This document shows positions 1-9,186 of a stretch of 18,477 nt of DNA, one piece after another. Positions within the stretch are counted from its first letter, which is position 1. Each line of letters opens with the position of its first letter. Origin of the DNA: Collybiopsis luxurians FD-317 M1. Lineage: Eukaryota > Basidiomycota > Agaricomycetes > Agaricales > Omphalotaceae. The notes under the pieces were generated by a model. It searched no databases, was not told where the DNA came from, and was given only the letters and a program-made list of their open reading frames with translations. The stretch is from positions 1 to 18,477 of the forward strand of contig KN834799.1 in the NCBI GenBank assembly GCA_000827265.1, written 5' to 3'. The position numbers and the translations under genes are program-made.

Positions 1-240
1 TATTGCCGCAGAGAAGACAGGTTCTTTTCCTCTTCTCTTCTTCAATCCCTTCTTCCCCTGTCACACAATGGTCACAACTGTATAAGGAGAAACTACATCA
101 TATTTGGCCCGATCAGGGAAGAAATACATCACGACATGACAACAACTTCCCAACAAGGACAACTCCTTCACTTCATTCTGTCCTCATAACTAACACTCCC
201 CTTCTCCTACTCTTTTCAATGTAACCAATACACAGCCATA
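1..240. other. AT-rich leader of the window, no gene recognised
   Basis: No coding region is recognisable here. Only three CpG dinucleotides were seen, in keeping with the CpG-poor left zone. The only open frame starts at a TTG codon, which is not credible as a start in a fungal nuclear gene. Confidence 0.5.
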
Positions 241-1290
241 GGTCAATGGGTATTCTTTAATGTAGGTAATTTCATACAATGAATAAGTATTCATTTAGGA
301 CCTGAGCTTGACCTTTTTCCTGTAGTATTATAACTTGCAAACCAACACCATAGCACTGTCTGTACAAACACCCCTACTTCTCCGCTAAGTACATGGTCCA
401 GGCAGCAGAATCACACAGCACAAAACTGAGAATCATGTTTACATCAAGTGATGTACATTACTGGGTGGCAGTTGATGGCAAGAACAAGAAGTCTGTGGGC
501 CAACCTGATATGATCTAGGGGCTGTGGAGTAGGGAGTATTTTGATAAAGTCTGAGTCATTTATCATTGAGCTTCCTTTATGGTGTTAATCTGTCTGTCGC
601 CCTATGAATTTCATTACTTTGATTAACAGATATTTTCTGTTACTGAAAATGGAAAGGAAAGGGTTTAGCACAAACAGTTCATCAATGTGGAAACTCTCCA
701 TATATATACATTGCATGTACACTCAGTTTTACACACAAGATGTTGCTCAGGACTTAGTTGTAATGCTAAAAATCCTTCTGTAAGGATGAAAACAGTTGAG
801 CAGCGGGAATGACAAGCATGACAAACTTTGTGCGATGAATCCTGGGGATTTGACCCCTTTAGGGGACAGTCTCAGATGGGATAGTGTATCCAAAGTAGGC
901 TAGGCTAGGTGGGTGACTGAAGTGACTTTAACTGGAAACATACATATGCAGTCTCCCAAAGTGCTACACTCTCAAGTGTTGAAGAAAATTGATGAGCTTT
1001 TTTCTTTTCTTTCTATTTATACCTCTAGTCCTCATGTCCTCCTCCCATTGGAACCAAGACACCCTGATCATTGTCAAATCCAACATACTGCTATGGCAAT
1101 TGAGATTCAATTAGTAAGGAGGGGTTGAAGGTTGCAAGGAAATTACAGTGTTAGGGGAGTATTTATTCCAACTCCAATGTCAAAAGATAAATTGATTTGA
1201 TAGAGCTCTCCTTCTGTTTGAAAGAATCAGCAGTTGGAGAATTTGAAAGGTGGTGGGTTAGTATCTACAGGAATGAATGGCAAAGGCAGA
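241..1290 (+). pseudogene. SDR pseudogene copy 1 (decayed paralogue of the 12.07 kb SDR gene)
   Basis: This aligns with the intact SDR gene from the end of its exon 2 onward: the exon 2/intron 2 border near 262, exon 3 from 334, a counterpart of the 32-nt exon 4 near 590-625, a short piece of exon 5 near 1030-1075, and the 3' end with the former stop region near 1270. It cannot be expressed as an SDR. An in-frame TAG stands at 516-518 where the gene has a Glu codon, most of exon 5 is deleted, exon 1 is missing, and about 350 bp of unrelated sequence (about 650-1000) lies between exons 4 and 5. CpG sites of the parent are largely replaced by TpG/CpA. The identification is by base-level similarity to the gene in the same window. 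Confidence 0.85.
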
Positions 1291-1598
1291 TGCATGAAAT
1301 TGAATAGGATGATTTGTTAGAATATGCACTCGATTTGCTTGTTGTCCCATACTCTGAATGCCCAACCTGGACTTGGAGGGGGGAGAGTAGAGCCCACCTT
1401 CCTTATCAAAGATGCTTGGCATTCTCATTCACCTGTTAAATGATGTCTGCTTAAAAAACCAATAGTGGCCTATCCAAGACATGTAGGTGTGGCATAATGA
1501 AGCATCAAATAGTTGTCATTTTGCTGTCCCTTGAAGGTTTACTTTTCTCTCATCCCAGTGGCCCCCCTTGCCTGTTCTACCAGTACTGATTTTCTTCA

Positions 1599-1971
1599 GC
1601 ATCAAAGATGTGCAACACAGCATGCACAAGATCCAATATAATCTCTATGTACCTGTTGGACCATGAACTTTTTTTCTACACAGCTAACTATATGTTACTA
1701 TCATCATACAACATGTGTGTATGCATTAATATAGCTATAATTAAGTGGAAATGTGGGGGTTATTGTATACACCAAGTATGTTGTAGTAGGGAAAGTAGAA
1801 TAATAGACTTCTTCTGTGTGAACTCTTCAGATTGATCCTTCAGCCCATTGTGTTTCATTCAACTTTTAGGGTTCCTAAATACCCTAGCCTAGTAGTTCCA
1901 TAAATGTTTTGAGGGTCCAAAGAATATTTCATGTATGATGGTTGATAATACAAAATTCTCAAGCAGTTTGA
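1599..1971 (+). repeat. Paralogous 3' flank of SDR pseudogene 1 (matches 7552-7995)
   Basis: Non-coding sequence alignable in order with 7552-7995, downstream of SDR pseudogene 2. The clearest shared blocks are the 12-mer gtacctgttgga (1649 and 7688), a catacgacatg/catacaacatg block, ttttgaggg (1907 and 7932) and ctcaagcrgtttga (1958 and 7982). The order and similar spacing show that the duplication extended beyond the SDR gene into its flank. The copy here has lost its CpGs; the copy at 7.6 kb has kept them. Confidence 0.75.
1770..1845 (+). repeat. Left copy of an imperfect ~70 bp direct repeat
   Basis: Aligns with 1981-2052. Both copies contain aagtatgt, then tagtaggg, then tctgtgtgaa, and end at ttcagccc/tccagccc. 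The second copy ends just before the TPR remnant begins. Confidence 0.65.
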
Positions 1972-1980
1972 ACCTGATGT

Positions 1981-2052
1981 AAGTATGTAGGAGGTAGTAG
2001 GGTAATTGACTCTTTCTGTGTGAATAGTTCATGTAGATCTTCCAGCCCTTTC
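1981..2052 (+). repeat. Right copy of the ~70 bp direct repeat, next to the TPR remnant
   Basis: Imperfect duplicate of 1770-1845, differing by a few small indels. It lies immediately upstream of the TPR-coding fragment, so it may mark the breakpoint where NLR-derived DNA joined the SDR flank. Confidence 0.65.
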
Positions 2053-2067
2053 AATTTAACTGCCCGA

Positions 2068-2777
2068 GCAATGCTTCTGGGACCAAAATCAACATTTAAA
2101 ACCATTGGGGACCAAATTGGTGCTGCACAGTGTCTGGAAAGCCTGGGTCAGATTTCTCAGATGGAAGGTAAATATCCTGAAGCCAAAGCAATTCTTATGG
2201 AAGCAAGATCAGCATTTGAAACCATTGGGTCCCAACTTGGTGCAGTGCAGTGTCTTCAAAGCCTGGGTCAAATTTCTCAGATTGAAAATAAATATCCTGA
2301 AGCCAGAGTAATGCTTCTGGAAGCAAAGTCAGAATTTGAAACCATTGGGGACCAACTTGGTGCTGTCTTCAAAGCCTGGGTGAAATTTCTCAGATGGAAG
2401 ATAAATATGCTGAAGCCAGAGCAATGCTTCTGGAAGCAAAATCAGCATTTGAAACCATTGGGGACCAACTTGGTGCTGCACAGTGTCTTCAAAGCCTGGG
2501 TCAGATTTCTCAGATGGAAGGTAAATATCCTAAAGCCAGAGCAATTCTTCCAGAAGCAAAATCAGCATTTGAAGCCATTGGGTCCCAACTTGACACTGCA
2601 CAGTGTCTTCAAGGCCTGGATGAGATTTCTAAGATGGAAGATAGATATCCTGAAGCCAGAGCAACTCTTCTGGAAGCAAACTTGGCATCTGATAATATTT
2701 GTACATCAGAAAAAACACCTTTTTCCAAGGCAAATACAGGAAGTCTGAGGACACCCAGGGAATTGGCCAAATCCTAA
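2068..2777 (+). pseudogene. C-terminal TPR array of an NB-ARC/TPR NLR, frameshifted fragment
   Basis: Five consecutive 120-bp units (about 2101, 2221, 2341, 2454, 2574) encode 40-residue tetratricopeptide repeats with the core QCLxSLGxISxME and KYPEARAMLLEAK. These are the same repeats that end the window in the intact NLR. The third-to-fourth spacing is 113 bp rather than 120: seven bases are missing near 2364, which shifts the frame. Before the break the frame starting at 2020 is used, and after it the frame that stops at 2775-2777, where a non-TPR tail of about 25 residues ends the protein. No NB-ARC region precedes it; the upstream sequence is SDR flank. It is therefore a broken remnant, not a gene. 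Near-identity to the 18.3 kb repeats argues for a recent common origin or gene conversion. Confidence 0.88.
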
Positions 2778-2935
2778 GGACCCTCAGGTACTTTTGGGCA
2801 CCACAAGTTACTTAGGTAGCTTAGGCTTACCTGGTTTTGGGCCAATTCCTAGGCTCCCAGAAGATGTTTGAAAATAACCTGAGAGTCCCTGAGGGCTCCC
2901 TGAGGGCTCCCTAAGGATCCCAGGAGCAGACATAT
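2740..2935 (+). repeat. CCTGAGGG-rich low-complexity block
   Basis: After the TPR stop codon the sequence is rich in CCTNAGG-type palindromes and has a short tandem tccctgagggc repeated twice near 2887-2910, with a third, degenerate unit. A similar block occurs at 4470-4620, also close to a TPR remnant, so it may be part of the 3' region of this NLR family. Confidence 0.5.
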
Positions 2936-2939
2936 CATA

Positions 2940-4292
2940 ATGCTACAAATTATGCCAAATTACATTGCAAATATATGGTTATGCATTATTCATGTGTAAA
3001 TGCACAACCAGAACATTTATTTGGTGAAGATTATGCAGAGATTTTCACTTTTTTCATAAATCACATGATGAGCTCACTGTGAACTGTCTACAATCAAAAC
3101 AATTTTCCCATGGTCAAAACATGCACAATATTATTGTTATAACCTATTGTATATATACTATGTCCATATGTAAAGGTTTTATACTACACAAATATACTGT
3201 ACTCGAGTGTGTGAACTCAATACAGAGCTTGCATTAGTATAATAAACTGTACTTAATGTTCCTGCTACCTTTAGGTAGTGGGTTTTAAACCTGGCCCTTT
3301 TTTGAACTTGAAGTCCAGCCAAAGCATCTGATTGATTATTCTTGCCATCTTTGGTATGCTTATGTCAAGATTATGTCACAGTGCAGATTACAATGGCTTG
3401 CAGGTTCCTCCTAGTTTTCTCTACAACTTTCTCTCACTTTCAGGCTCATGAAGTAGAGGATGTTTTTACTGTTTCTGCACACATTGCTCAAGTGGCATAT
3501 GATTCCCATCTAGGCCAGTATCAGGGGCTGACCTCAGTCATGGTACTGGCCTTTGGCATCTCAGAGGCTTTCTGCAATACCACTAGATACTGACCTGCTC
3601 ATGAGAACTCAGTACATTGTTGAATTTGGTTCCTTTAGGTTTTGTGACTGACAGTGGGAGCAGGGAATTGGTGTCTCTTTAACAATGTGGAGGGGGATTG
3701 AGTATTATATACCTTTGTTTTAGTTAGCAATATCAATGTAGATCAAGGGATATATTCATGTTGTCTATTTGGGGTAGCTGGCTCTGCTGCTCACTGGCAC
3801 TACTCAGTTATATGATAACTGGCTAGCAAAACTGAATTAATAAGTGGAAATATGCCTTTACAACTATATAATAAAATACAATACTACAGTACATTAAAAG
3901 CAATACAAGTGTAGGATATGCTGTACCACTTTGACCACTTCATAAGTTACAGGTCATAGCAGTGCTTTACAGACTGAATTGTCAAACACTGTCATGCATC
4001 TTCACCATTTTTTATGAAAAAAGTTCAAATTTTGGCAGCGCCTATGGGCACTTAATAATATTTTTTTGCTGAAACCATGCCAGATTTTCATAAAGTCCCT
4101 GGTCCCCAGGGCACTTACAAAAATATTTTTTCATATGAGGTGGTCACACTTGCACCTCCTTACAAAGTGGTTATGAGTGCATGGAATGAAATGGAATGCT
4201 GAGTTTCTGCTCTGATGATTCTGTGCCTGATTCAAGGCAGGCAATTTTGAATTGATCTAATTTTTGCAATTTATACAATTTTAGTTAGTTTT
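2940..4292. other. AT-rich intergenic stretch, no gene recognised
   Basis: No feature with a recognisable function. An 83-codon frame at 3342-3593 contains a possible intron end (pyrimidine tract and CAG near 3444-3453) but matches no family I know. Near 4046-4132 there is a degenerate local direct repeat, gggcacttaataatattttt against gggcacttacaaaaatattt, 62 bp apart. CpG is almost absent throughout. Confidence 0.4.
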
Positions 4293-4334
4293 CATTACAT
4301 TGATGATCAATGATCCAGGATCCACAATGTAATG
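4293..4334. repeat. Perfect 10-bp inverted repeat with 22-bp loop
   Basis: Arms cattacattg (4293-4302) and caatgtaatg (4325-4334) are exact reverse complements. The intervening 22 bp contains overlapping tgatca/ggatcc palindromes. It could fold as a hairpin or be the remains of a small inverted-repeat element; no function is implied. Confidence 0.6.
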
Positions 4335-4469
4335 GAACACTGAAAAGGGCACAAGTCCTGCCACACATTAGCATTGGCCCACTATATGTCAAGTCAAAAT
4401 GGTACAGCATAGAGTAGAGTAAGTAGAAGAATAGATGAAAGTATTTATTATTTCACATTTATATATTGA

Positions 4470-4620
4470 AGCCTCAAGACACCTGAGAGATCCCCAGGGA
4501 TCTTCAGGGACTCTCAGGCTCCACAGGATTTGGGGGGTGTCCCTTGGCATCCTGGGCAGCCTATGTAGCCCAGGACTCCTGAGAAGCCTTAAACTGCCTG
4601 AGGACAACCATAACAAGCCA
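4470..4620 (+). repeat. Second CCTNAGG-rich low-complexity block
   Basis: Dense in cctgag, ctcagg and gggatc elements, resembling 2740-2935 in composition and motif. It ends shortly before a degenerate TPR unit at 4663. Similarity is at motif level only; I did not find a colinear alignment. Confidence 0.4.
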
Positions 4621-4662
4621 TGTGTGCCTAGGCTATAGAGCCTTTTTCCTGATGTAATCCAC

Positions 4663-4735
4663 TAGGTGCTACATGGTGTCTTCAAAGACTTGGTTAGATA
4701 TCTCAAGCAGAAAATTAATATCTGTATGCCAGTTA
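4663..4735 (+). pseudogene. Single degenerate TPR unit of the NLR family
   Basis: The stretch ggtgctacatggtgtcttca, continuing to about 4735, aligns with the 120-bp TPR unit of the NLR (ggtgctgcacagtgtcttca and onward through the ISQME-coding part), but with many substitutions and no usable frame. It is an older and more decayed remnant than the one at 2.1-2.8 kb. Confidence 0.65.
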
Positions 4736-4739
4736 AGAA

Positions 4740-5278
4740 AGGTTTGTCAATTTCTCTCTCTGTTTTTGGTCTGCTCTGGACCAATTTTCTATACCTTAAA
4801 TGCTGTCACAGGCTCTCATGTGCAATGTCAGCTTTGCTGAATCATCCATGGGAATTACATATCTTATTCTCCAAGTTCTTTCAACCACTGCTGCTCTGAC
4901 CACAGTAACAATAACATCTTGATCTTCATCCTACCAGTACTGCACCTTCTACTATCATTTCCACCCTTCTTACTTTCTATCTGAACAATGACAGTAACAC
5001 CTTTCTGAATTCCACTGGGAAATAGTTTGGTTTTTGCACTTGTATCCATTTTAGTTTTGGTTCTCAATTTCAACCTCAGCTTTGGGTCTGGGATTGACTC
5101 TTGCTACATATGCCCTCTGGATCTACATGTAAGACCTCCATGAAGTAAGTAACTAAAAATTTAAAGTAAGTGAGCAAAGTTGGATGAAATAAAATGAATG
5201 ACAAAAGAGTGACAGGCTTCAATATTAATAGAGTGAAACAAAATCAAATTTAAAAGTGGGAGAAGCACCAGACATAGT
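4740..5278. other. AT-rich stretch, only an uncertain minus-strand reading frame
   Basis: A 69-codon frame on the minus strand (5073-4864) encodes a Lys/Arg-rich peptide with no family I recognise. It lies downstream, on the same strand, of the decayed minus-strand gene at 5279-5879 and could be a further piece of it, but no splice pattern supports that. Confidence 0.3.
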
Positions 5279-5879
5279 GTACTACTAAGTGTAGGCAGGA
5301 TTGAAATAGTAGTGACTGCCCTTCTTCCTTTCAGCAGCAGCCTGTGCAGTCTTCTTTTCCAATTTACTCTCTTCACCCTTCTTCTGTCATTTTACAACAA
5401 TATCCATTAAGCACTTGGTGGATTCCTGCAACCATTGATGCTCAGCTGATGAAAATGTAACCAGGGGGACAGAGTCTGTCAGGAGTGAAACATTCATAAA
5501 GTTCAATTCCAAAGGAAGAAAGGGGGGGACCTTTAGTGCCAAGATGGAGAATGGGATCCTTGCCATCTCTTTGGTAGTTGGGATCAAAGTAGGCAAGTTT
5601 ATCCTGGAGACCCTGCTTACTGAAAGTTTCAGTGAGGACGTCATAGCTAAGAGGGTACCAGGCAATGTCATGCTGATGTTTTTGAACCTCCTGGTTATAA
5701 TAATAAAGAGTCAGATCCGCTGAGTAGAACATTATGTTTGACTCAGGTGATATTCTGGAGTGATGTGCTGTCATCAGACATGATGCAATATGGCAGCGGC
5801 GATGTGAACTATAAAATGACCAGGTACAAACAGCAAGCCTAAATTGGTTGATTTTGAACATGAATAGGCCCCAACCCAA
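5279..5879 (-). pseudogene. Unrecognised minus-strand gene, apparently frameshifted and interrupted
   Basis: Reading from 5879 leftwards, one frame gives about 140 protein-like residues, including DPNYQRDGKDPILHLGTKG, to about 5470. The reading then appears to move by one base near 5465-5480 to a second frame (VPLVTFSSAEHQWLQEST), which meets TGA at 5389-5387. Beyond that stop the same frame continues for 31 codons with a basic, coiled-coil-like tail (KLEKKTAQAAAERKKG) and ends at TAG near 5280. The TGA could be a former CGA (Arg) lost by C-to-T change, as the site lies in the CpG-depleted zone. I do not recognise the family. It could also be a gene with a small unseen intron at the frame change. 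Confidence 0.4.
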
Positions 5880-6635
5880 ATATCATTACCTAGGCTCTAA
5901 TGACACTGAGTAGGACAGTGGTGACCTGTCAAAGCAGTTTTAAAAAAATGACCAGCGAGGAATGAGAGAGCCAAGAGGTTACGTACAGATAAGAATCTAG
6001 CAAGTGAAGCTGCCGTGAAGTGCATCGTTATACTAAAATAGTGTATGAAAGTGGTGCAAACAGTAGGGTCTCTTATACTCTCAGAGAGTATATAACAATG
6101 ATTTCTGACTTGAAGGTTAGGATTCGGTAATTTCCCAAGGGTTAAGAATTGAAGACCTTTTTGTGAATTGAGACGGTGCCTCTCATGCATGTTGTTAGTC
6201 AAATATCTGTCTAACAGCTATATAACAGTATTCAAAATCCTCCTTTGTGAATCGGAGAGCACTGGTCAACATCGCACAAAGATACAACAGCCATGGGAAT
6301 CCTTGGTCCGAGTACAGGTGCCCCGTGATTGCACCAAGATTGTGATAGTGCCTACAAAATCACTAGGTTTGTGACAGTATGCTAACGAGATTGAACATCT
6401 CTGTTGGCGCTTGAAAGAATTTCATTTATCATATCCAAGACATCCAATGTCAAGCTCAGCGCCAGGTAGAGATGTTGATTCCTACTCTTGAGATCTTTTT
6501 AAGTATAGCGATGAGCAGGACTTGTAAGACAATGAAATAGTGCTAGATGGTTTGGAACAACATATATTTTTAAAAATTAGAAAACCAAAAATAGAATCAA
6601 TAATAATGAGTTAGCTATTACTGCAAAAATCTCCA
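5880..6635. other. Intergenic, no gene recognised
   Basis: CpG content returns to normal in this stretch. Short frames occur on both strands (5897-6202 minus, 6168-6374 plus), but neither has a recognisable motif or a supporting intron pattern. The right end merges into SDR pseudogene 2. Confidence 0.4.
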
Positions 6636-7346
6636 CAAAGTACACCATGACCTCGTGTTTGTATCGAGCGATGTGCATTACGGGGCAATGTTTGATGGCA
6701 AAAGAAGTCTGTGGGCTGGCCTAGTATGACCGAGGGGTTGTCAAGTAGGGAGTACTTTAACAAAGTGTGAGTTGTTTGTCGGTGAGTCTTTTTTGTAGTA
6801 GTTGTTCATCTGTTGTTTTTACCCCGCTGGATTGCAAAAAAAAAGTTTAACAGGCTTGTTTCATTTCTGTTTATTTCTATTTCCAGTCCTCGACTGCTTT
6901 TTGGTGTGCGCTCTCCAAACTTGCATTGGAGCTTAGGCACCATTGATCATCGCGAATGCTGTTAATCCAGAATACTGCTATAGCGGGCTTCATTGATATC
7001 TCGCAGGATCTGAGCAGTTTTTGACAGGCTATTGGAAAGGCTCCTGGCGATGACCGCTGAAGAGGGTGGGAGGCAGTTGGTATGGAGAGTAACCGGTGGT
7101 TTGGAAGATGGAGAGAAGCTTAAAGGTGGTTAGGTATTGTTTGGAGAAGTTGTGGGACCGAACGATTATTTGATTCATGAGGAGGAGTTGAAGGTCGAAG
7201 AGAAGTATCGGGTAAGCACTATCAGTGGTGGATTCTTGTTTTGAGTTGCTAAAGCTGGTTTTTGTTGAAGAAATCAACGGTTGGAGATGCTGAAAGGACA
7301 AGGATGCGAGGGTAAGCAGACTGTAGATTGGTATCTCCAGGATTGA
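6636..7346 (+). pseudogene. SDR pseudogene copy 2 (exons 3, 5, 6 only)
   Basis: Aligns with the intact SDR from within exon 3 (counterpart of the SSDTHYW region near 6665) through the exon 3 donor at about 6767, the exon 5 acceptor near 6886, nearly all of exon 5, the exon 5 donor near 7211, exon 6 and the stop TGA at 7344-7346. Exons 1-2 are absent. The 32-nt exon 4, which carries the YxxxK catalytic residues, is deleted between about 6820 and 6850, and exon 5 contains frameshifts and stops (for example aaaggtggttag near 7120-7132). Unlike copy 1 it keeps much of its CpG, so it decayed in a different base-composition environment or more recently. Confidence 0.88.
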
Positions 7347-7551
7347 ATAGCAAGGCAGATGCATGAGATTTAGTAGGATCATCCATCAGAAGGGATATAC
7401 TTTCGATTGGAACAGTATACCATAAACTCGGGAGGACTAATCGAAACCCAGCTGCCACTTGCACTTTTGTTATTGATCCAGGTGCACCTACTTTATCTAT
7501 AGCCCGCATCCAATTCATTCGACGATGGGTATGTTGCCTGCGGCGTATTGA

Positions 7552-7995
7552 AGTATCAAAGCAGCTAGGCTACTCTTACATCAAGCTTTATCTTCCTGTT
7601 ATCCCGGTAGGCCCTATCGTCTGCCATTTCAGCTTATCTTCGGTCCAAAAGATGTCATATACGCGGTATGCGCACAAAGCCCTCTACGTACCTGTTGGAC
7701 TACCAACATCATTTTTTAAACTGTTGATTTAGTATGTGAGCCATTTCATCACCATCATCATTATCATACGACATGGTCAGGACTAGGGGGACCTTTTCTG
7801 ATGAACAAGCAGGAACTTTGCGGGGGTGATTGTGTATAGTGTACTAAGTACATAGTAGGGTAGACGATCTTTCAGCTCATCGTGATGCTTTCGACTTTTA
7901 GGCCTGGCCCAGTAAGCTACTCGGTTCAACGTTTTGAGGGTACAAAGAAAACTCAAGTATTACAGTTGATAACGCAGTTTTCTCAAGCGGTTTGA
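7552..7995 (+). repeat. Paralogous 3' flank of SDR pseudogene 2 (matches 1599-1971)
   Basis: CpG-retaining partner of the flank at 1.6-1.97 kb, with the same blocks in the same order. The intact SDR at 12-13.5 kb does not share this flank beyond about 13.6 kb, so copies 1 and 2 share more downstream sequence with each other than either does with the gene. Confidence 0.75.
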
Positions 7996-8860
7996 GAGCT
8001 ATAAATTTGAGAAACGGGAGAAGGGACTTGTTCCCCGGGCTTGTCGCATTGACGTAGTTGCGCCAATCTTCGTTTTCTTTTGTCGACTTGTATATGCTGT
8101 ATGTCATCAATCCGTATGTGATATATGAAGATGTTGAAACTTGAAGACGGTAACATTGAAGGCAAGTGAAAGTTGATACTGCGTCCGACCTGAGGGGGAG
8201 AGGCTTAAGAAACCCATGGGAAGAAATGGATACGTTGAGTATGAAAAGATTCGAAAGCAGAGAAGTGCAAGTAGCCTGCGTATCGTGAGTAGCTGGATTT
8301 ATCAGAGGATGTGCGAACAGTTTTCTTTTGGTGTACATACGATAACAATTGCCAGGATAGGGGGAGGATATTGAACTCGCTCGAACAAGGCTGGAATTTG
8401 GGATCCACTAGTCAAGGGTCGATCCTATTAGTGAGTTCAGTGAACGTGAGCATGAACATGAACGGGGAGATTGTGATGACTTGCACACGTACGCTAAGAG
8501 AGTATTCATCTAGGAATACTCGGCCAGAATCCTGGATTGCGTGATGGAGCGTGGCGTTCTAATCAGTGGTCTAAGATAAGTAATCGATGGGTTCATTTGT
8601 CAAAGCATGTTTATTTTCAAGATTTGGCACTGGGCAGACGTCCGGACGAGTCAAAAACATGTACCCTGTGGTTGTATCATATGGACCAGGCCTGATTGAA
8701 TATTTCGCCGTTGAGCATGCGATGTATATGCATGAAGAAAAGAGCTTCGCTGATGTTCTTAAATGTCAGTGCAGATTTTGTTTGTTTTCTTAATAAAAGA
8801 ACCAGAAAGCACGATTTAACGACGTGTCCTTCTGAGATACTGGTTTGAACTAGACAACGT
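7996..8860. other. Intergenic, upstream of TIM50; no gene recognised
   Basis: Contains short frames on both strands (8338-7898 minus; 8311-8544 and 8587-8793 plus), none with a domain I can name. The TIM50 promoter should lie at the right end, but I see no convincing TATA or initiator element. Confidence 0.35.
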
Positions 8861-8939
8861 ATGCAGCGCGTGGTTTTGAAAGTCGCGTTAAGCGCCAGAA
8901 TAAATTCCCACGCTCCCATCGTTCCGTTATCATGCCATA

Positions 8940-9070
8940 TTACAGTCTTGAACAACCTTCCAAGCCTCCAGACTCCAGTGTCGATGCACCTTCTCCCACC
9001 TCTCCTTCACAGTATTAACCGTCCTCAGCTTCCGAGCCCATGGAGTCTTAACAAGATTCAAAGAACCACA
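8940..9070 (+). pseudogene. Duplicated TIM50 5' segment (tandem copy A)
   Basis: This aligns with the start of the TIM50 gene about 0.2 kb downstream. The block aagcctcca at 8962 matches 9165 (then a shared gatg and proline-codon tract), and acaagattcaaagaacca at 9051-9068 matches acaagaatcaaaagaacca at 9277-9295. In the frame that resembles TIM50 (SKPPDSSVDAPSPTSPSQ) there are two TAA stops, at about 9016 and 9049, so this copy cannot encode the N-terminus. An ATG at 8861 opens a different frame with a presequence-like start (MQRVVLKVALSAR) that ends at 9182-9184. Confidence 0.6.
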
Positions 9071-9186
9071 AAGGCTCCTGCTTCATTTAGGTCATGTTCT
9101 GCGTGTGTCCGGGACTGTAAGCCGTCGTGCCATAGTCCAGTCTACACGATGTATAGCCCATTTAAAGCCTCCAGGCTCTGCTGAAG

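Larger units (their letters stand above)
1..5600. other. CpG-depleted left zone
   Basis: CpG is almost absent. I counted by eye about nine or ten in positions 1-2760, against roughly a hundred expected from base composition, and the next 2.8 kb is similarly poor. TpG and CpA are correspondingly common, and several differences between the SDR pseudogene here and the intact SDR gene are CpG to TpG/CpA transitions. The zone holds an SDR pseudogene and two TPR remnants. CpG becomes frequent again between about 5.64 and 5.90 kb. Known biology: basidiomycetes methylate CpG in repeats, and methylated C deaminates to T. Methylation here is inferred. Confidence 0.75.

Noticed and set aside
2741..2935. 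CRISPR-like short repeats in the CCTGAGG block
   Set aside because: Units are about 11 bp, abutting and without unique spacers, in a eukaryotic context.
7898..8338. 146-codon minus-strand ORF
   Set aside because: Its 3' part is antisense to the duplicated SDR flank. Copy 1 of that flank does not keep the frame, so there is no sign of coding constraint.
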